DNA of 64,000 bases from Cephalotus follicularis (lineage: Eukaryota > Streptophyta > Magnoliopsida > Oxalidales > Cephalotaceae): assembly GCA_001972305.1 (NCBI GenBank), contig BDDD01000368.1, positions 175,676-239,675 on the forward strand, written 5' to 3'. The notes below the pieces were generated by a model. That model searched no databases. It was not told the origin of the DNA and saw only the letters and a program-made list of their open reading frames with translations. The position numbers were made by a program, and so were the translations under genes. Shown here one piece after another: positions 11,456 to 21,685 of this stretch (position 1 is its first letter; every line of letters begins with the position of its first letter).

Positions 11456-12193
11456 CTTTTGCCCAGATTATCGTTCATAACAAAAACAGAAAAACAGAGC
11501 ATGCTTTATAATAATTTAAGTCACTCCAATTCAACATGAAATCAAATACAGACCATCTCAACATGATATGCATGCTATATATTTCATAATCATATCAAAG
11601 TTCCTACCTCAATTCACTATCCCCGAATCAATTGAGTGATTCTTCTCTTTAACTCCAATACACTTCCAATTTCAATCAACCGCAATAATCCAGCAATTAA
11701 TCTAAGTGTGCATGTTAACAGTAGGCATACATAACTAATTCAGTACACATATACCTATTGGAATAACTATAACAAAACCGAAATAAAGCATTAGTTTACC
11801 AGTTAGATTTCAAGCTTTCAACCACACTTTGAGCTCCAATTTCCACGTGCATACAGTAACAGATGATTCTCTCCCCTTTCAATGTTTTCAACACTCAAAT
11901 TCACTCATGCAATATTTGTTATAAAGGAATCGTATTCCAGTAACCATTTTCAGTCATTAACTCAAGGTTTCAACCTTTTCTTTTCTCTCTAACCACTTAC
12001 TGTTTTGTTTCTTCTTGCAGGTTACATTGATCCAATAAACATATAGAGGACACTAATGCATCAGTGTAGGCAGCTGGTGACACGTTCTGTGCCACGTTTC
12101 TTAGCAAATCTCGCCAGCCAACACCTGTCCAAGCTGAAGACATGCCTGCCTTGTTTCATGCAACAAGTATCAGGACACCTGTCTGTGTTCTAA

Positions 12194-12313
12194 CAGTCGA
12201 CTGCTTCCTTTGGACAGTCGACTGTTCCATTCATTAGTCATCAAGTCGACTGTTTCTATAACAGTCAGTTGTTGCCACATCAAACTGCCCAGTCGACTGT
12301 TTTACTAACAGTC
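12194..12313. repeat. Palindrome array in LTR of element 2 (distal)
   Basis: CAGTCGACTG-type units start at 12194, 12215, 12243, 12262, 12290 and 12309. The steps are 21, 28, 19, 28 and 19 bp. The last unit is cut after CAGTC by LTR E and completed by GGCTA after 14888. Confidence 0.82.
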
Positions 12314-14883
12314 TGTAATAACCGCAATTTCAATTCGTGTATATTCTACTCTTGCTGAATAAAATATGCACTTACTTGAATTTTATTGTCCAATTGTTAT
12401 ATGGATTGTGGTTGTGAATTTAATTGAGGGAGTAAACTTAAATAACCAAAAACAGGCAATTACATCCGACTGTCACAGGGTAACAGTCGACTGCCTAGTT
12501 TATGGAGGAACAACCGACTGTCACAGGGGAATAGTCGACTGTTTGATGCATGGAATGGACAGTTGACTGCCAAGTGAATACAGTAGATTGGAACGGTACA
12601 TAACAGGTGTCTGTGCATGCATGTGAGACAGAACTGTGGCATTGCATGAGGGACAAGTGTTATGCGAATCAACAGCTGCCATAACATGCAAGAGGAGTGC
12701 CTTGCATGTCCTCTATTCCTTCAGCAAGATTTACAGACCTGCAACCTGCAAAAATAGAAGAGAAAAGAGTGAGGAAAGGTGCATGTGAGAGAGAGAAGGA
12801 AAAGAGGGAAGGTTGAGTTAATGGGATCCTAACGAATTCTAAGACTCTAAAACCTTTATATCAGCTGTGAAGAGCTGATTTGAGTGTTAGAAAACATTGA
12901 GGAGAAGAAATCAAAGGAAAGATTATCTTGGAGCTTGCATGTAGAAAGTTGGAGTTCAAAGTAGTTTTAAGGCTCGAATCTTCAGGGTAAGTCACTAATC
13001 CGAATTCCTTAATGTTGTTATGGTTAATAGCTAGGAAAACAGACTAGGATTAGATATCCATATCTTATGTTAACATGATTAAGATTAATAATCTCTCAAA
13101 TTGAGATAGAATGGGTAAATGGTTCAAAGAAGAGTTGAAATTATAAGCCTCTAATTCGAATCATGGCTGCTGTTATGGTTGTCAATAGGTATATGCATAC
13201 TGATCACCATCTATACATACCTTCTGTAACATGCAAACATAGTACTTACTGAAATTGGAGTTGAATAGTGGAGAGATGTTGTTAAATGTGAGAATGAATG
13301 CTTAATGGATTATTGATAAGCTATTGTTGGAACTTGTAGTTGTAATGAGAGGATTACTTAAACTTACTGGTATTAATGCACATATCCGTAAACATGCAAC
13401 GAATAGATTGAATTGCTAGAAATTTGAAGATTGAGTTGTTGAAGAACTTGGGAGCTCAAAGAGAGAAATCAATCCAAATTGATTTCGGGATAGCATTTAA
13501 GGTAGGGGTAATGACATGTTTTTGAAGATATAATATGCATATCATGTATGGTTATATAAAATTCTGATATAGGTTCTGTTTAGGCCTTAAATTGAATGTA
13601 ATTAACCTGACCTCCATGTGGGATGACTGTAACAGTCAATCCTGACCTTATATAATTACATTTCAGAATTAAACAACGTATGCACTTCTTGTGAAAGTTG
13701 TGCAAGAATGACTATGGTATGCTATTGACTTTATTGAATCCTCGAATTGCTATTGTGCCTTATTAATCTGCTGTATATGCTACTGTTACAATTATTATAT
13801 ACTAGTTTGGGTATTCATAAACACTATTGTTTCCTTACTTTCAAAGGATTAAACCAACTAAGTGCTATAAACACGAATATGGTTTTAACTAAAGATTTCA
13901 AAATGAAAACTTATTGCCAATGATTTACTACTCCTCCTATGAGAGGTACCTACTGTTTTGTTCTCCAACCGGGAACCATTATTGTATTGATACCGTTTTC
14001 CTCCAACGTGAGGTACAATCACTGAATTGTTATATGTTTCTAAAAGAAAACAACTACTATATTGCATATTATATACATATGTAATATTGTTATTGAATTG
14101 ATTGTCTATGCTTAATGCCGTTAGTCGAGTGATGGCAGAGGTCACTGACTACGGAGGTGGTCCTAGGTGCCAGGAATTGGCTAGAGTATCCACCCAAACT
14201 TATCTGCCTTGCAGATCTTATGTGTTAAACTTCCCGCTAACGCCGGCAATAAATGTTACCTGATCTATCATCTTCGGAGTGTAGGGTGATCAAATAGGTG
14301 GTGCTCAATTTGTGCTAGGAGGTAGCGACATGTGTCACCCAACCACGGTATGGATTGATTGTACCCTTGTGCGGTCTTCTTGCATTGTACTGTCTATGGC
14401 CACTTGGCATGATTGCTTATATATTGGAATATTTAAAATTCTATTTTATATATAAAATGTCATACATGTTGCATCTATAGATTCAATTATCATGCATTAT
14501 TTCCTACTTAGCCAGGTGAGGACAACGGCTAACCCCTACAATTTCAGATTAAGCGAAGACGTACGGGAAGTGCTGCTGAAGCTTTTGGAGAGTTGCTATT
14601 TTGTTAAGGTTGTTATTTCTTATGTCGTTTTGTTTTGTAATGAACGGTTCACACTCCGTGTTGTTGTTTTACTTTCCTTATGTAAAAGGATAATTGCTAG
14701 TATTGTACGAGCATGTAGTATGGGCTGCGTGCGGATGACTTTTATTTTATGATCTGGCAAATGGAATGCTTGTGCTATGGTTTTACGAATGTTGAATGTT
14801 AATATTTATTGCCGGATTATTTTACTTATTCCTGATATCACCACATATGTTGTCTAATTGTAATGGAATAACAGGGTGTGACA
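12314..14883 (+). mobile_element. Solo LTR E
   Basis: It starts TGTAATAACCGC and ends AGGGTGTGACA. It is flanked by CAGTC (12309-12313) and TAGTC (14884-14888), a 5-bp target duplication with one C/T difference. It carries its own palindrome array (12463-12590) and a TATA-like TTTATATCAG near 12857. A strong donor, CAGG|GTAAGT, is at 12987. The acceptor block CGGCTAACCCCTACAATTTCAG ends at 14547. There is no internal region, as expected after LTR-LTR recombination. Confidence 0.85.
12463..12590. repeat. Palindrome array in LTR E
   Basis: Units CATCCGACTG, CAGTCGACTG, CAACCGACTG, TAGTCGACTG, CAGTTGACTG and CAGTAGATTG start at 12463, 12484, 12511, 12532, 12560 and 12581. The steps alternate 21, 27, 21, 28 and 21 bp. 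Confidence 0.85.
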
Positions 14884-15059
14884 TAGTCGGCTATTTAACA
14901 ATCCCTCTTTAGCTTAATGCCACACAATTAAGCTTTCACTTTAATCCAGTATCAACACATTGCTAAATTAAAAGACAATTAAGCAGTAATTCTAGTTCAA
15001 TGTATACTTTATTCATTAATTGTATAATATACATCGAATTTAAAATTGCGGGTATTACA

Positions 15060-15215
15060 AAACAGCCTATGGGAGGACCGACTCGGTTGTACAATATGGC
15101 TGTAGGAACTTCTATGGATCCGAGCACTGATCAGAGAGGTAAAGTTACTAATATCGATACAGATATAGATATGGACAGAGAATCTGAGGACAAATTCTTT
15201 ATAAGGAGGGTCGGA
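15060..15215 (+). other. Element tail with PPT-like end
   Basis: About 150 bp reads open (QPMGGPTRLYNMAVGTSMD onward, rich in Asp/Glu). It ends in the purine-rich ATAAGGAGGGTCGGA next to an LTR-like start. This resembles the 3' end of a retrotransposon interior, but I do not recognise the peptide. The left edge is the LTR of element 2. Confidence 0.4.
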
Positions 15216-15404
15216 TATAACGCCCCAAACTTTCTCCTTAGTGTTTTAGTATTATTGCATCATTTGTTTTGGTATATAGATAAATTAAATATTGTATGTG
15301 CATATGGATATTGATGGAATGGAGTATTTCCAAAACTCATACGGATTGTTTGTAAGTTCGTGTACTGTATTAATAATGTATGGGGGTAGAGTTAGTGAGA
15401 AACC

Positions 15405-15412
15405 TATAAATA
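15405..15412 (+). promoter_or_regulatory. TATA box of LTR F
   Basis: TATAAATA lies about 190 bp into the LTR and is followed at about 30-50 bp by a CT-rich tract (TTCATTCTCTCTCTAGCC). The palindrome array of this LTR is therefore downstream of the probable start site, inside the transcribed leader. Confidence 0.6.
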
Positions 15413-15947
15413 GAGCTTTAAACTCTATTTCATTTCATTTTTCATTTTCATTCTCTCTCTAGCCCGTTTTTCACTCTTTAGCCAAAACTTACTCAAATCG
15501 ACTATTTGACACGGGGAATTTAAGGGGAAGGGTTGTATATCGATTGAGGACTTGATTGACACAGGATTGGAGCTCCACAAGCCAAGAACTTGAGTTCTTT
15601 CTTAGTTTTCTGACACTAGAGACCAAGAACAAGCTCCAATCTTTGGTAGAAACCTTCTTTACCTAATTACGTTATGATTTGCACATAAATGCACATGTAT
15701 GAACTGCTTTCATGGACTGAAATGAATTGAATGTGATTAGAATTTATTGTTAGTGAGTTAGGGTTTTTAAGAGGAATTGACGGTTTATGACCTTGAAATT
15801 GCTAGGGTGGGTTAAAATGATTGAAAATGGTTTTAATGACTTATAAATGGCTAATTGAACTAGCATTGAACTTGGATTGAAAATATTTGAAAGAAAAATG
15901 AAATTTTATAAATTTTTTTACATGAAACCCTTTTTTCTGCCAAGCTA

Positions 15948-16200
15948 AGCGTCGACGCCCACAGTTTAAGCGTCGCCACTTAGCCTTCATTCGAAAGAGA
16001 AATTGTTTTCAAAATCAAAGGCGCTTAGCCTTACTAGCAACACTTAGCCTAACTGACAATTCTTAGTCCTTAAGCGTCGCTACTTAGACCTTTTCTCCAA
16101 AATGTTTTCAGTTTTATCTCAAAGCACAGACACGTGGAGCTTAACGAAGGACGTTTAGTAACTAATCGTCGACGCTTAAGTCCAAGGTGTTGCCACTTTG
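15948..16200. repeat. AGCGTCGACGCC-type palindrome array in LTR F
   Basis: Clear units are at 15948 (AGCGTCGACGCC) and 15969 (AGCGTCGCCACT), 21 bp apart. Degenerate units follow at about 16021-16090 and 16165-16190 (TCGTCGACGCTTAAG). Spacing beyond the first pair is less regular. Confidence 0.65.
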
Positions 16201-16372
16201 GCATATAGTTTTCTGCAACTGTTTTAAAGCACTTTTTCTAAATGATTTTCTACCAGGGCCTTTCCTAGGCACGTGTACAGTGATATTGGGGTTTCTCCCA
16301 AGTTTTTAAAGATAGTATGGCATGGGTGAAGGGTATTGTCCATAGTAGTTTCATGTTGATCTTCATGACTAA

Positions 16373-16640
16373 TCTAGAGTTGAGTGCCTCTCTAAAAAGA
16401 ACGTTATATGTCCTCATTCTAGAGCCGAGTGCCTCTCTGAAAAGGGAGACCTAAAACCCATGATAGTTGCTGGCAATGGAACGATAGATGACTATTGTAT
16501 AACCTTAGAGCTGTGTGCCACATTCGGGAGGGTTATACCTGAGTGTAGTGAAGCTATGTAACTAACCTTAGAGCTGTGTGCCACATTTGGGAGGCTAGCG
16601 TTCTTGTCCCAGAGCCGAGTACCTCTCTGAAAAGAGGGAC
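16373..16640. repeat. Degenerate repeat block in LTR F
   Basis: Five related units start near 16373, 16418, 16502, 16564 and 16606. Three read AGAG(C/T)(C/T)GAGT(G/A)CCTCTCT and two read AGAGCTGTGTGCCACATT. They lie in the segment corresponding to the intron-like part of the other LTRs. Confidence 0.6.
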
Positions 16641-17515
16641 TTGAGACTTACGTAAGCTATTGAAACTGATTGTCTAAATGATGTGACTATTTTAGTGAAT
16701 TTGTAACTAGTTGAGTACCTATAGGTTACATATAGCTGATTAGTTTTAGTTGGACTTACCAACTACGATAGACAACTAGATGTCTAGACCTTGAGCCAAG
16801 TGCCACTTAGACTTGCGGATATTGTTTGTTAGGTTAACTACTTATATATGCTGGTATGAGACAATGTATATATCCAGTTAATCGCCCGATTGTCTGATAG
16901 ATGAATGAATAGGGGTGTATGATTAGGTTAATGATATATATATAAAAATGCTGGTATAGGACGACTATATATATATGGATTCATTAACCATAATTGTACA
17001 TGCATATTGCCATGAAATACATTGATTAAATGTGATATCTGCTCATCTCATCAACATAAAGATTGAGTTTTTGAGAGGCCTCTGGGCGAACCCATCCTTT
17101 GGGATGTGACATCTATATGTGTTCAAGAACAGATGGATCCAGAGCTAGTGATAGTAGTCATGAGCATGAGGATTAGTGATAGCTTGGATAGTTGATCATG
17201 GATGTAGGGATGCTGCTTATGGGTTTTATGTTTTTGTATTGAATAGGATTGAACAGTGTGGATTCCAATGAACAGTAAGGATTTGTAATGATTGCTATGT
17301 ATGGATTTATATGTATGTTTTGAAAGATGGTTTGCAATCTATTGTACTAATGTTTAAGAATGGATTGAATGGATTACGCACATGTGTTAAACTTTTTAAT
17401 TGGTAAGGATTTCCACTGTATAGAGCAGGATTTAACTAGTACCCAACTCATGGAATAAGTGATTGATCGGATGTTAGTGATGTCTCGGGACCCCCTACTG
17501 GTTCGATGTGTCACA

Positions 17516-17684
17516 CCTACTCCGAGTATAATAAATCATTCATCACGTTCATTGATTATTATTCCCGTTATGGTTATGTGTACCCTATGCATGAAAAATC
17601 TGAATCACTTGATAAATTCAAGATATGTATGACTGAAACTGAAAATCAACTTAACCTTAAAATTAAATTTGTGAGATCAGATAT
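17516..17684 (+). pseudogene. Ty1/copia integrase fragment, left part
   Basis: The frame gives FITFIDYYSRYGYVYPMHEKSE and then the start of the K-F-V-R-S-D block. These are landmarks of a copia-type integrase core. The second Asp of the usual F-I-D-D-Y is a Tyr here. It is cut after AGATCAGATAT by element D and continues in frame at 22914. Confidence 0.85.
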
Positions 17685-17745
17685 TGTAACACCCCGAATT
17701 TCATAAATAATTATTATGAAATTGGTGCGCGTACGATCGTAATAA

Positions 17746-18404
17746 ATTGTGATGAGATGTAGAGGTTGATCCCCAAACATATAAACTGTGGTTTATCTGG
17801 TGGCATGGAGTCTGATAAACGAATACTTCATGCTGAAATTTCGAGAAATCTTAAGAGTTTGATTTTAATGGATTCATCACTTGAGGTTCTAGAATGATGT
17901 AATTCTATTGAATTGTGGTTTGATGAGGGTTGAGCCCATTTGTAAACTGTTGGTTCCTCCTTCGGGAGTGTGGATATAAATTGTGTTTTCTTTACAGTGG
18001 GCATAGTCCTGTAAATGAATACTTCATGCCCGATTTTTGGGAGATTATAAGAGTTGAAATGAATTCAACTGATTATTCCGCTAACATGATGTGATTATTT
18101 AGAGTTTGAGGTTCTAGATTTTAGCACTTTTGGGTATGATTGACATATGATTGTTTGAATTGGACGGAACTGTGCTGGATATGCCAGTGTAGGATCCTTA
18201 CTGTTGGGAGATTGAAAGTGATTAGCTGAATAATTGCTAATTGGAGTTATTTGGAGTTGCGAAATAATAATGGGTAAGATGTTGGGTTCTTGGAGACCCA
18301 GTGATGTGGATATAGTATGGTTACAGATTGAACGGATACAGATTGTGCGGTTACGGAACATGCGGTCATAAGCCATATGGTTATGGATCGTATGCTTATG
18401 AATT
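17746..18404 (+). repeat. 659-bp duplicated segment, copy 1 (element D)
   Basis: This is nearly identical to 20800-21458 and has the same length. It sits where bases 62-703 of the LTR should be, judging by the 3' LTR at 21747-22388. It contains a short repeat at 18300-18400 in which GGTTA(C/T)(G/A)GA recurs at roughly 15-20 bp. Confidence 0.85.
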
Positions 18405-19664
18405 CTGCCTTGGATCGCGCGTTTAGCGCCGAGTCTTGGCGAGTCACGGGCAGTGACGCATAGGACTGTTGAATGTGTGGCGTTTTTGGGTGGGGATCGG
18501 ACCTGTGGAGGTCCGGTGAGTCGACTCAGTGAGTCAAGACTCGCTGAGGGCCTTGGGGCGGCGTTCGGCGCCGATTCCCGCCGAGTCTTGACCGGTTTTG
18601 AGTAGACTGTTCAATGTGGAACCCGTTGATGGGTGTTTCACCGCCTGGTTGTGTCGGTCAGAATCCGGCCGGCGTTTCGGCGACAGAAATGTTTTGTGTG
18701 TCGAACATGACGGAAATGTGTTGTATGTGCAGTGTGTGAGTGGAAATTGGATTTGGCAGTGAGGAACTGATCAATTGGCGAGAACTGGCTTCGGTTCAAC
18801 GGTTATCGAAAGGGTTCGGCAATTGGACGTGCAACTCGACTGTACGGTTGTTACTGCTGTAACAGGTAGGGGAAGCTATACATGCAAGTTTGAGTTCAAT
18901 AATATTGTATTGCCATTGATGAAATGCATGGTTTGCGGATTGTGAATTGTGGACTATGGGTTATGGATTGTGTGACTGTGTTAGGGTTGCTATGAATAGT
19001 TAACCCGTTACGAATATTGTGTTTTACAATGATTGTAGATCGGATTGCATGTGTTGTATGCTTAAACTTTATTGGTTTTGAGGCGTGTTGAGGGAACCGT
19101 GTTTTGGTTCGCTTAACCGTCGAGGCTTAGGAAAGAAGCGTCGACGCTATGGATTGTTATACGGACAATGAGTCATGATTCGTGATAAACGTCGATGCCT
19201 ACAGGAAACGTCGACGCCATGATTCGTTGTGTGTGAGAATGGAGACGTGTGCCGTTGACGCCTGAGGTTCCTACCTCAGAGCATCGACGCCAAAGGGATG
19301 AGATATTGATGCGTAAAGTTTCTGGTTGGAAGCGTTGACACTAAGAGTTAAGCGGCGACGCTTAAGTGACTGGGTTGAACATTAACGCCTATATGGTGCA
19401 TGTTGATGCGAATAGAGCTCGTTTGTATTTTGAGCATATGTTTGCATTGCATACTGTTATGGATTGAAACGTATATGATTGCTAAAGCGTTTGTCGTTTT
19501 AGACAATGAGATTATGGTTTTGTTATAACCAATATTTTGTATGAAATGTTATATTTCAAATATTGAAATGAGATTTCAAAGGATTGATACATATTTTGAG
19601 TAAATATGTTTTGGGCAAGTACTTTATTTTATATAAACTACTTGATGACTGTTTTGGAAATTGT

Positions 19665-19830
19665 ATCGTTATCGATCGTATCGCGATCGAATGTGCCGTT
19701 ATTGGACGGATAATGATCGTTTGAACCGTTGTTGAGCGGTTACCGATCGTATGAACTGTTATCGAACGGTTAGTGATCGAATGGGTCGTTATTGATTGGA
19801 TAGTGGTCGAATGGGCTGTTATCGAACGGA
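19665..19830. repeat. 30-bp palindromic repeat in element D
   Basis: The half-site CCGTT or a variant starts at 19695, 19725, 19755, 19785 and 19815, exactly 30 bp apart. Each is followed by ATCGAACGG or a variant, making a CCGTT-AACGG dyad. GATCG palindromes lie between the dyads. A sixth unit is near 19665. Confidence 0.8.
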
Positions 19831-19979
19831 TGGGCATTGCGTGGATGCTTAGACTAGATTGCGAATGAATCGATAGGGAGACCAACTACTTATATGTGCT
19901 GGTATGGGACAGTATATATATTTAGCAGACCGTTAGATGTCAACTACATATGTTGTTAGCCTCTAGATTCCTAGTAGAG

Positions 19980-20120
19980 TGAACGGATATGGACCGCGAA
20001 CGGCTGTTGGCCGTAACGGACATGAATTGTATATTGGTATTGACCGTTAACGGCTGTGGGCCGTAAACGGATACGAATTGTGAATTGATATAGACCGTAA
20101 ACGGCTTTGGACCGTAAGCG
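19980..20120. repeat. Roughly 57-bp tandem repeat in element D
   Basis: About three copies share GACCGTAAACGGC-TGTGG-GCCGTAAACGG, with a dyad of ACGGC and GCCGT around a 5-base loop. Confidence 0.7.
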
Positions 20121-20514
20121 GATGTGAGATGTATTGGATAGAGCCCAATCATGGATTGATACGGGACGAAAGGCCCCGGATGATAGTATATGGTAGAGTT
20201 ATTGATGACGTATTGTGTTATGACTTGTATAAATATGAAATGACATTGTTCACATTGGTTATGCTATGTACGCATCTCACATGATTGACATTACATATAT
20301 ATCTGTTACACCTCTACACTCATTTATTACTTATGTGTATTGTACACAGCCATTGGTTGCTGATCTGTTTCATTGAAATGAAGTGGGTCAGGTTTAAGTT
20401 CAGGTTCAGGTGGACGCGTTAGTGATTAGACAGTCCAAGTGCAGGGTAAGAATTTATATTCTTTGATATATGGTTGTATAAGGTAATTCTTGTGGATGAA
20501 TAGTGTATTTATAT

Positions 20515-20720
20515 TATGACCTGCCGGCTTGTGGCAGTGCGTGAATATAAATTTGTGTTGATGTATTGGACTTGCCGGCATGTGGCAGTGCATCATTTGA
20601 TCGATGTATGATATTATTGGATATGATCAGACCCATCATTTGAGGTTTTGACATGAGTATCCTTCGCATGCGTATGATATTATTGGATATGATCAAACCC
20701 ATCATAGAGGGTATTGAAAG
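20515..20720. repeat. Short direct repeats in element D
   Basis: CTTGCCGGCATGTGGCAGTG occurs near 20571 with a close copy at 20521. GATATTATTGGATATGATCA occurs at about 20609 and 20676. Nothing coding is recognisable. Confidence 0.6.
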
Positions 20721-20799
20721 GATTGTCCTTTGCATGCAAACGATATATTTGGATGTAATTGAGATGTAGTCTGGTATGGGCGGAGCCCCCAGCATATAG

Positions 20800-21458
20800 A
20801 TTGTGATGAGATATAAGGGATGATCCCCAAACATATAAACTGTGGTTTATCAGGTGGCATGGAGTCCGATAAACGAATACTTCATGCCAAAATTTTGAGA
20901 AATCTTAAGAGTTTGATTTTAATGGATTCATCACTTGAGGTTCTAGAATGATCTAATTCTATTGAATTGTGGTTTGATGAGGGCTGAGCCCATTTGTAAA
21001 CTGTTGGTTCCTCCTTCGGGAGTGTGGATATAAATTGTGTTTTTTTTACAGGGGGCATAGTCCTGTAAACGAATACTTCATACCCGATTTTTGGGAGATT
21101 ATAAGAGTTAAAATGTATTCAACTGATTATTCCGATAACATGATGTGATTATTTAGAGTTTGAGGTTCTAGATTTTAGCACTTTTGGGTATGATTGACAT
21201 ATGATTGTTTGAATTGGACGGAACTGTGCTGGATATGCCAGTGTAGGATCCTTACTGTTGGGAGATTGAAAGTGATTAACTGAATAATTGCTAATTGGAG
21301 TTATTTGCAGTTGCGGAATAATAATGGGTAAGATGTTGGGTTCTTGGAGACCCAGTGATGTGGATATAGTATGGTTACAGATTGAACGGATACAGATTGT
21401 GCGATTACGGAACGTGCGGTCATAAGCCATATGGTTATGGATCGTATGCTTATGAATT
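20800..21458 (+). repeat. 659-bp duplicated segment, copy 2 (element D)
   Basis: This is the probable original location, because it is followed directly by the pol tail and PPT of the element. It differs from copy 1 at only scattered bases. Confidence 0.85.
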
Positions 21459-21677
21459 GTTTGATGTGGATGAGCTCTGGTCGCAAGCCTAGCGCTCCGG
21501 TTTCTCCGTACATCCGATGATTAGCAAGATGTATCGAGATCTGAAGCTCGATATTGGTGGAAGTGTGATGGTAATACCATGGGCTTGGAAAGCCACTTGG
21601 AACGAGAGGAAGAAGTGAAGGCATTCTACCTTCACATGTTTAATCTAGGGAATCTCGGGACGAGATTTCTTTAAGGA
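21459..21677 (+). pseudogene. Chromodomain tail of pol in element D
   Basis: The last frame before the PPT ends ESHLEREEEVKAFYLHMFNL and then GNLGTRFL with a TAA stop. That is the usual W-E-R-E-x-E-M chromovirus ending with one Trp replaced. It shows that element D derives from a Ty3/gypsy chromovirus on the plus strand. Confidence 0.75.
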
Positions 21678-21685
21678 GGGGAGGA
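21671..21685 (+). other. Polypurine tract of element D
   Basis: TTAAGGAGGGGAGGA directly precedes TGTAACGCCCCG, the start of the 3' LTR. This fixes the LTR boundary and the plus orientation. Confidence 0.8.

Larger units (their letters stand above)
10064..15059 (-). repeat. 5' LTR of element 2, interrupted by LTR E
   Basis: On the plus strand it begins TGTCACACCCCG at 10064 and ends GGTATTACA at 15059. Removing the 12314-14883 insertion and one target repeat leaves about 2.42 kb. In minus orientation it contains palindrome arrays at 12313-12194 and 11455-11322, a donor-like TTGAG|GTAGGAAC at 11607 and an acceptor-like TTTTAG|ATTGAC at 10367. A perfect 10-bp stem (CACATGTAGC/GCTACATGTG) lies at 10196-10219. 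Its 3' LTR partner would lie left of the window. Confidence 0.8.
15216..17515 (+). repeat. LTR F
   Basis: It starts TATAACGCCCC, compared with TGTAACGCCCC in relatives, and ends near GATGTGTCACA. It has a good TATA box (CTATAAATAG at 15404-15413) followed by a CT-rich initiator-like stretch. A palindrome array of the AGCGTCGACGCC type lies at 15948-16200. A degenerate repeat containing GAGCCGAGTGCCTCTCTGAA lies at 16373-16640. I found no matching target duplication, so the ends may be recombinant. Confidence 0.6.
18405..20450 (+). repeat. LTR body of element D with four kinds of arrays
   Basis: It matches the 3' LTR from 22389 (TGCCTTGGA, GGCGAGTCACGGGCAGTGAC) and then contains sequence the 3' LTR lacks. 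There are GAGTCGACTC palindromes near 18520, a donor-like AACAG|GTAGGGG at 18866 and AGCGTCGACGCT-type palindromes at 19114-19400. A 30-bp repeat lies at 19665-19830, and repeats of about 57 bp lie at 19980-20120. It ends in unique sequence after a CAGGGTAAG donor-like site at 20441. Confidence 0.65.

Noticed and set aside
12194-12313. SalI linker or cloning-adapter contamination (GTCGAC)
   Set aside because: Units are degenerate, spaced regularly, and recur in many LTRs at comparable positions.
15000-15314. 104-codon open frame as a host gene
   Set aside because: It crosses the end of the element 2 LTR and the start of LTR F, so it is a chance join over two repeat boundaries.
19556-20152. 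Open frame with a repeated SITTHSITNRSITVH peptide
   Set aside because: It is the translation of the 30-bp non-coding array. The antiparallel strand explains the pattern equally well and no start context or homology supports a gene.
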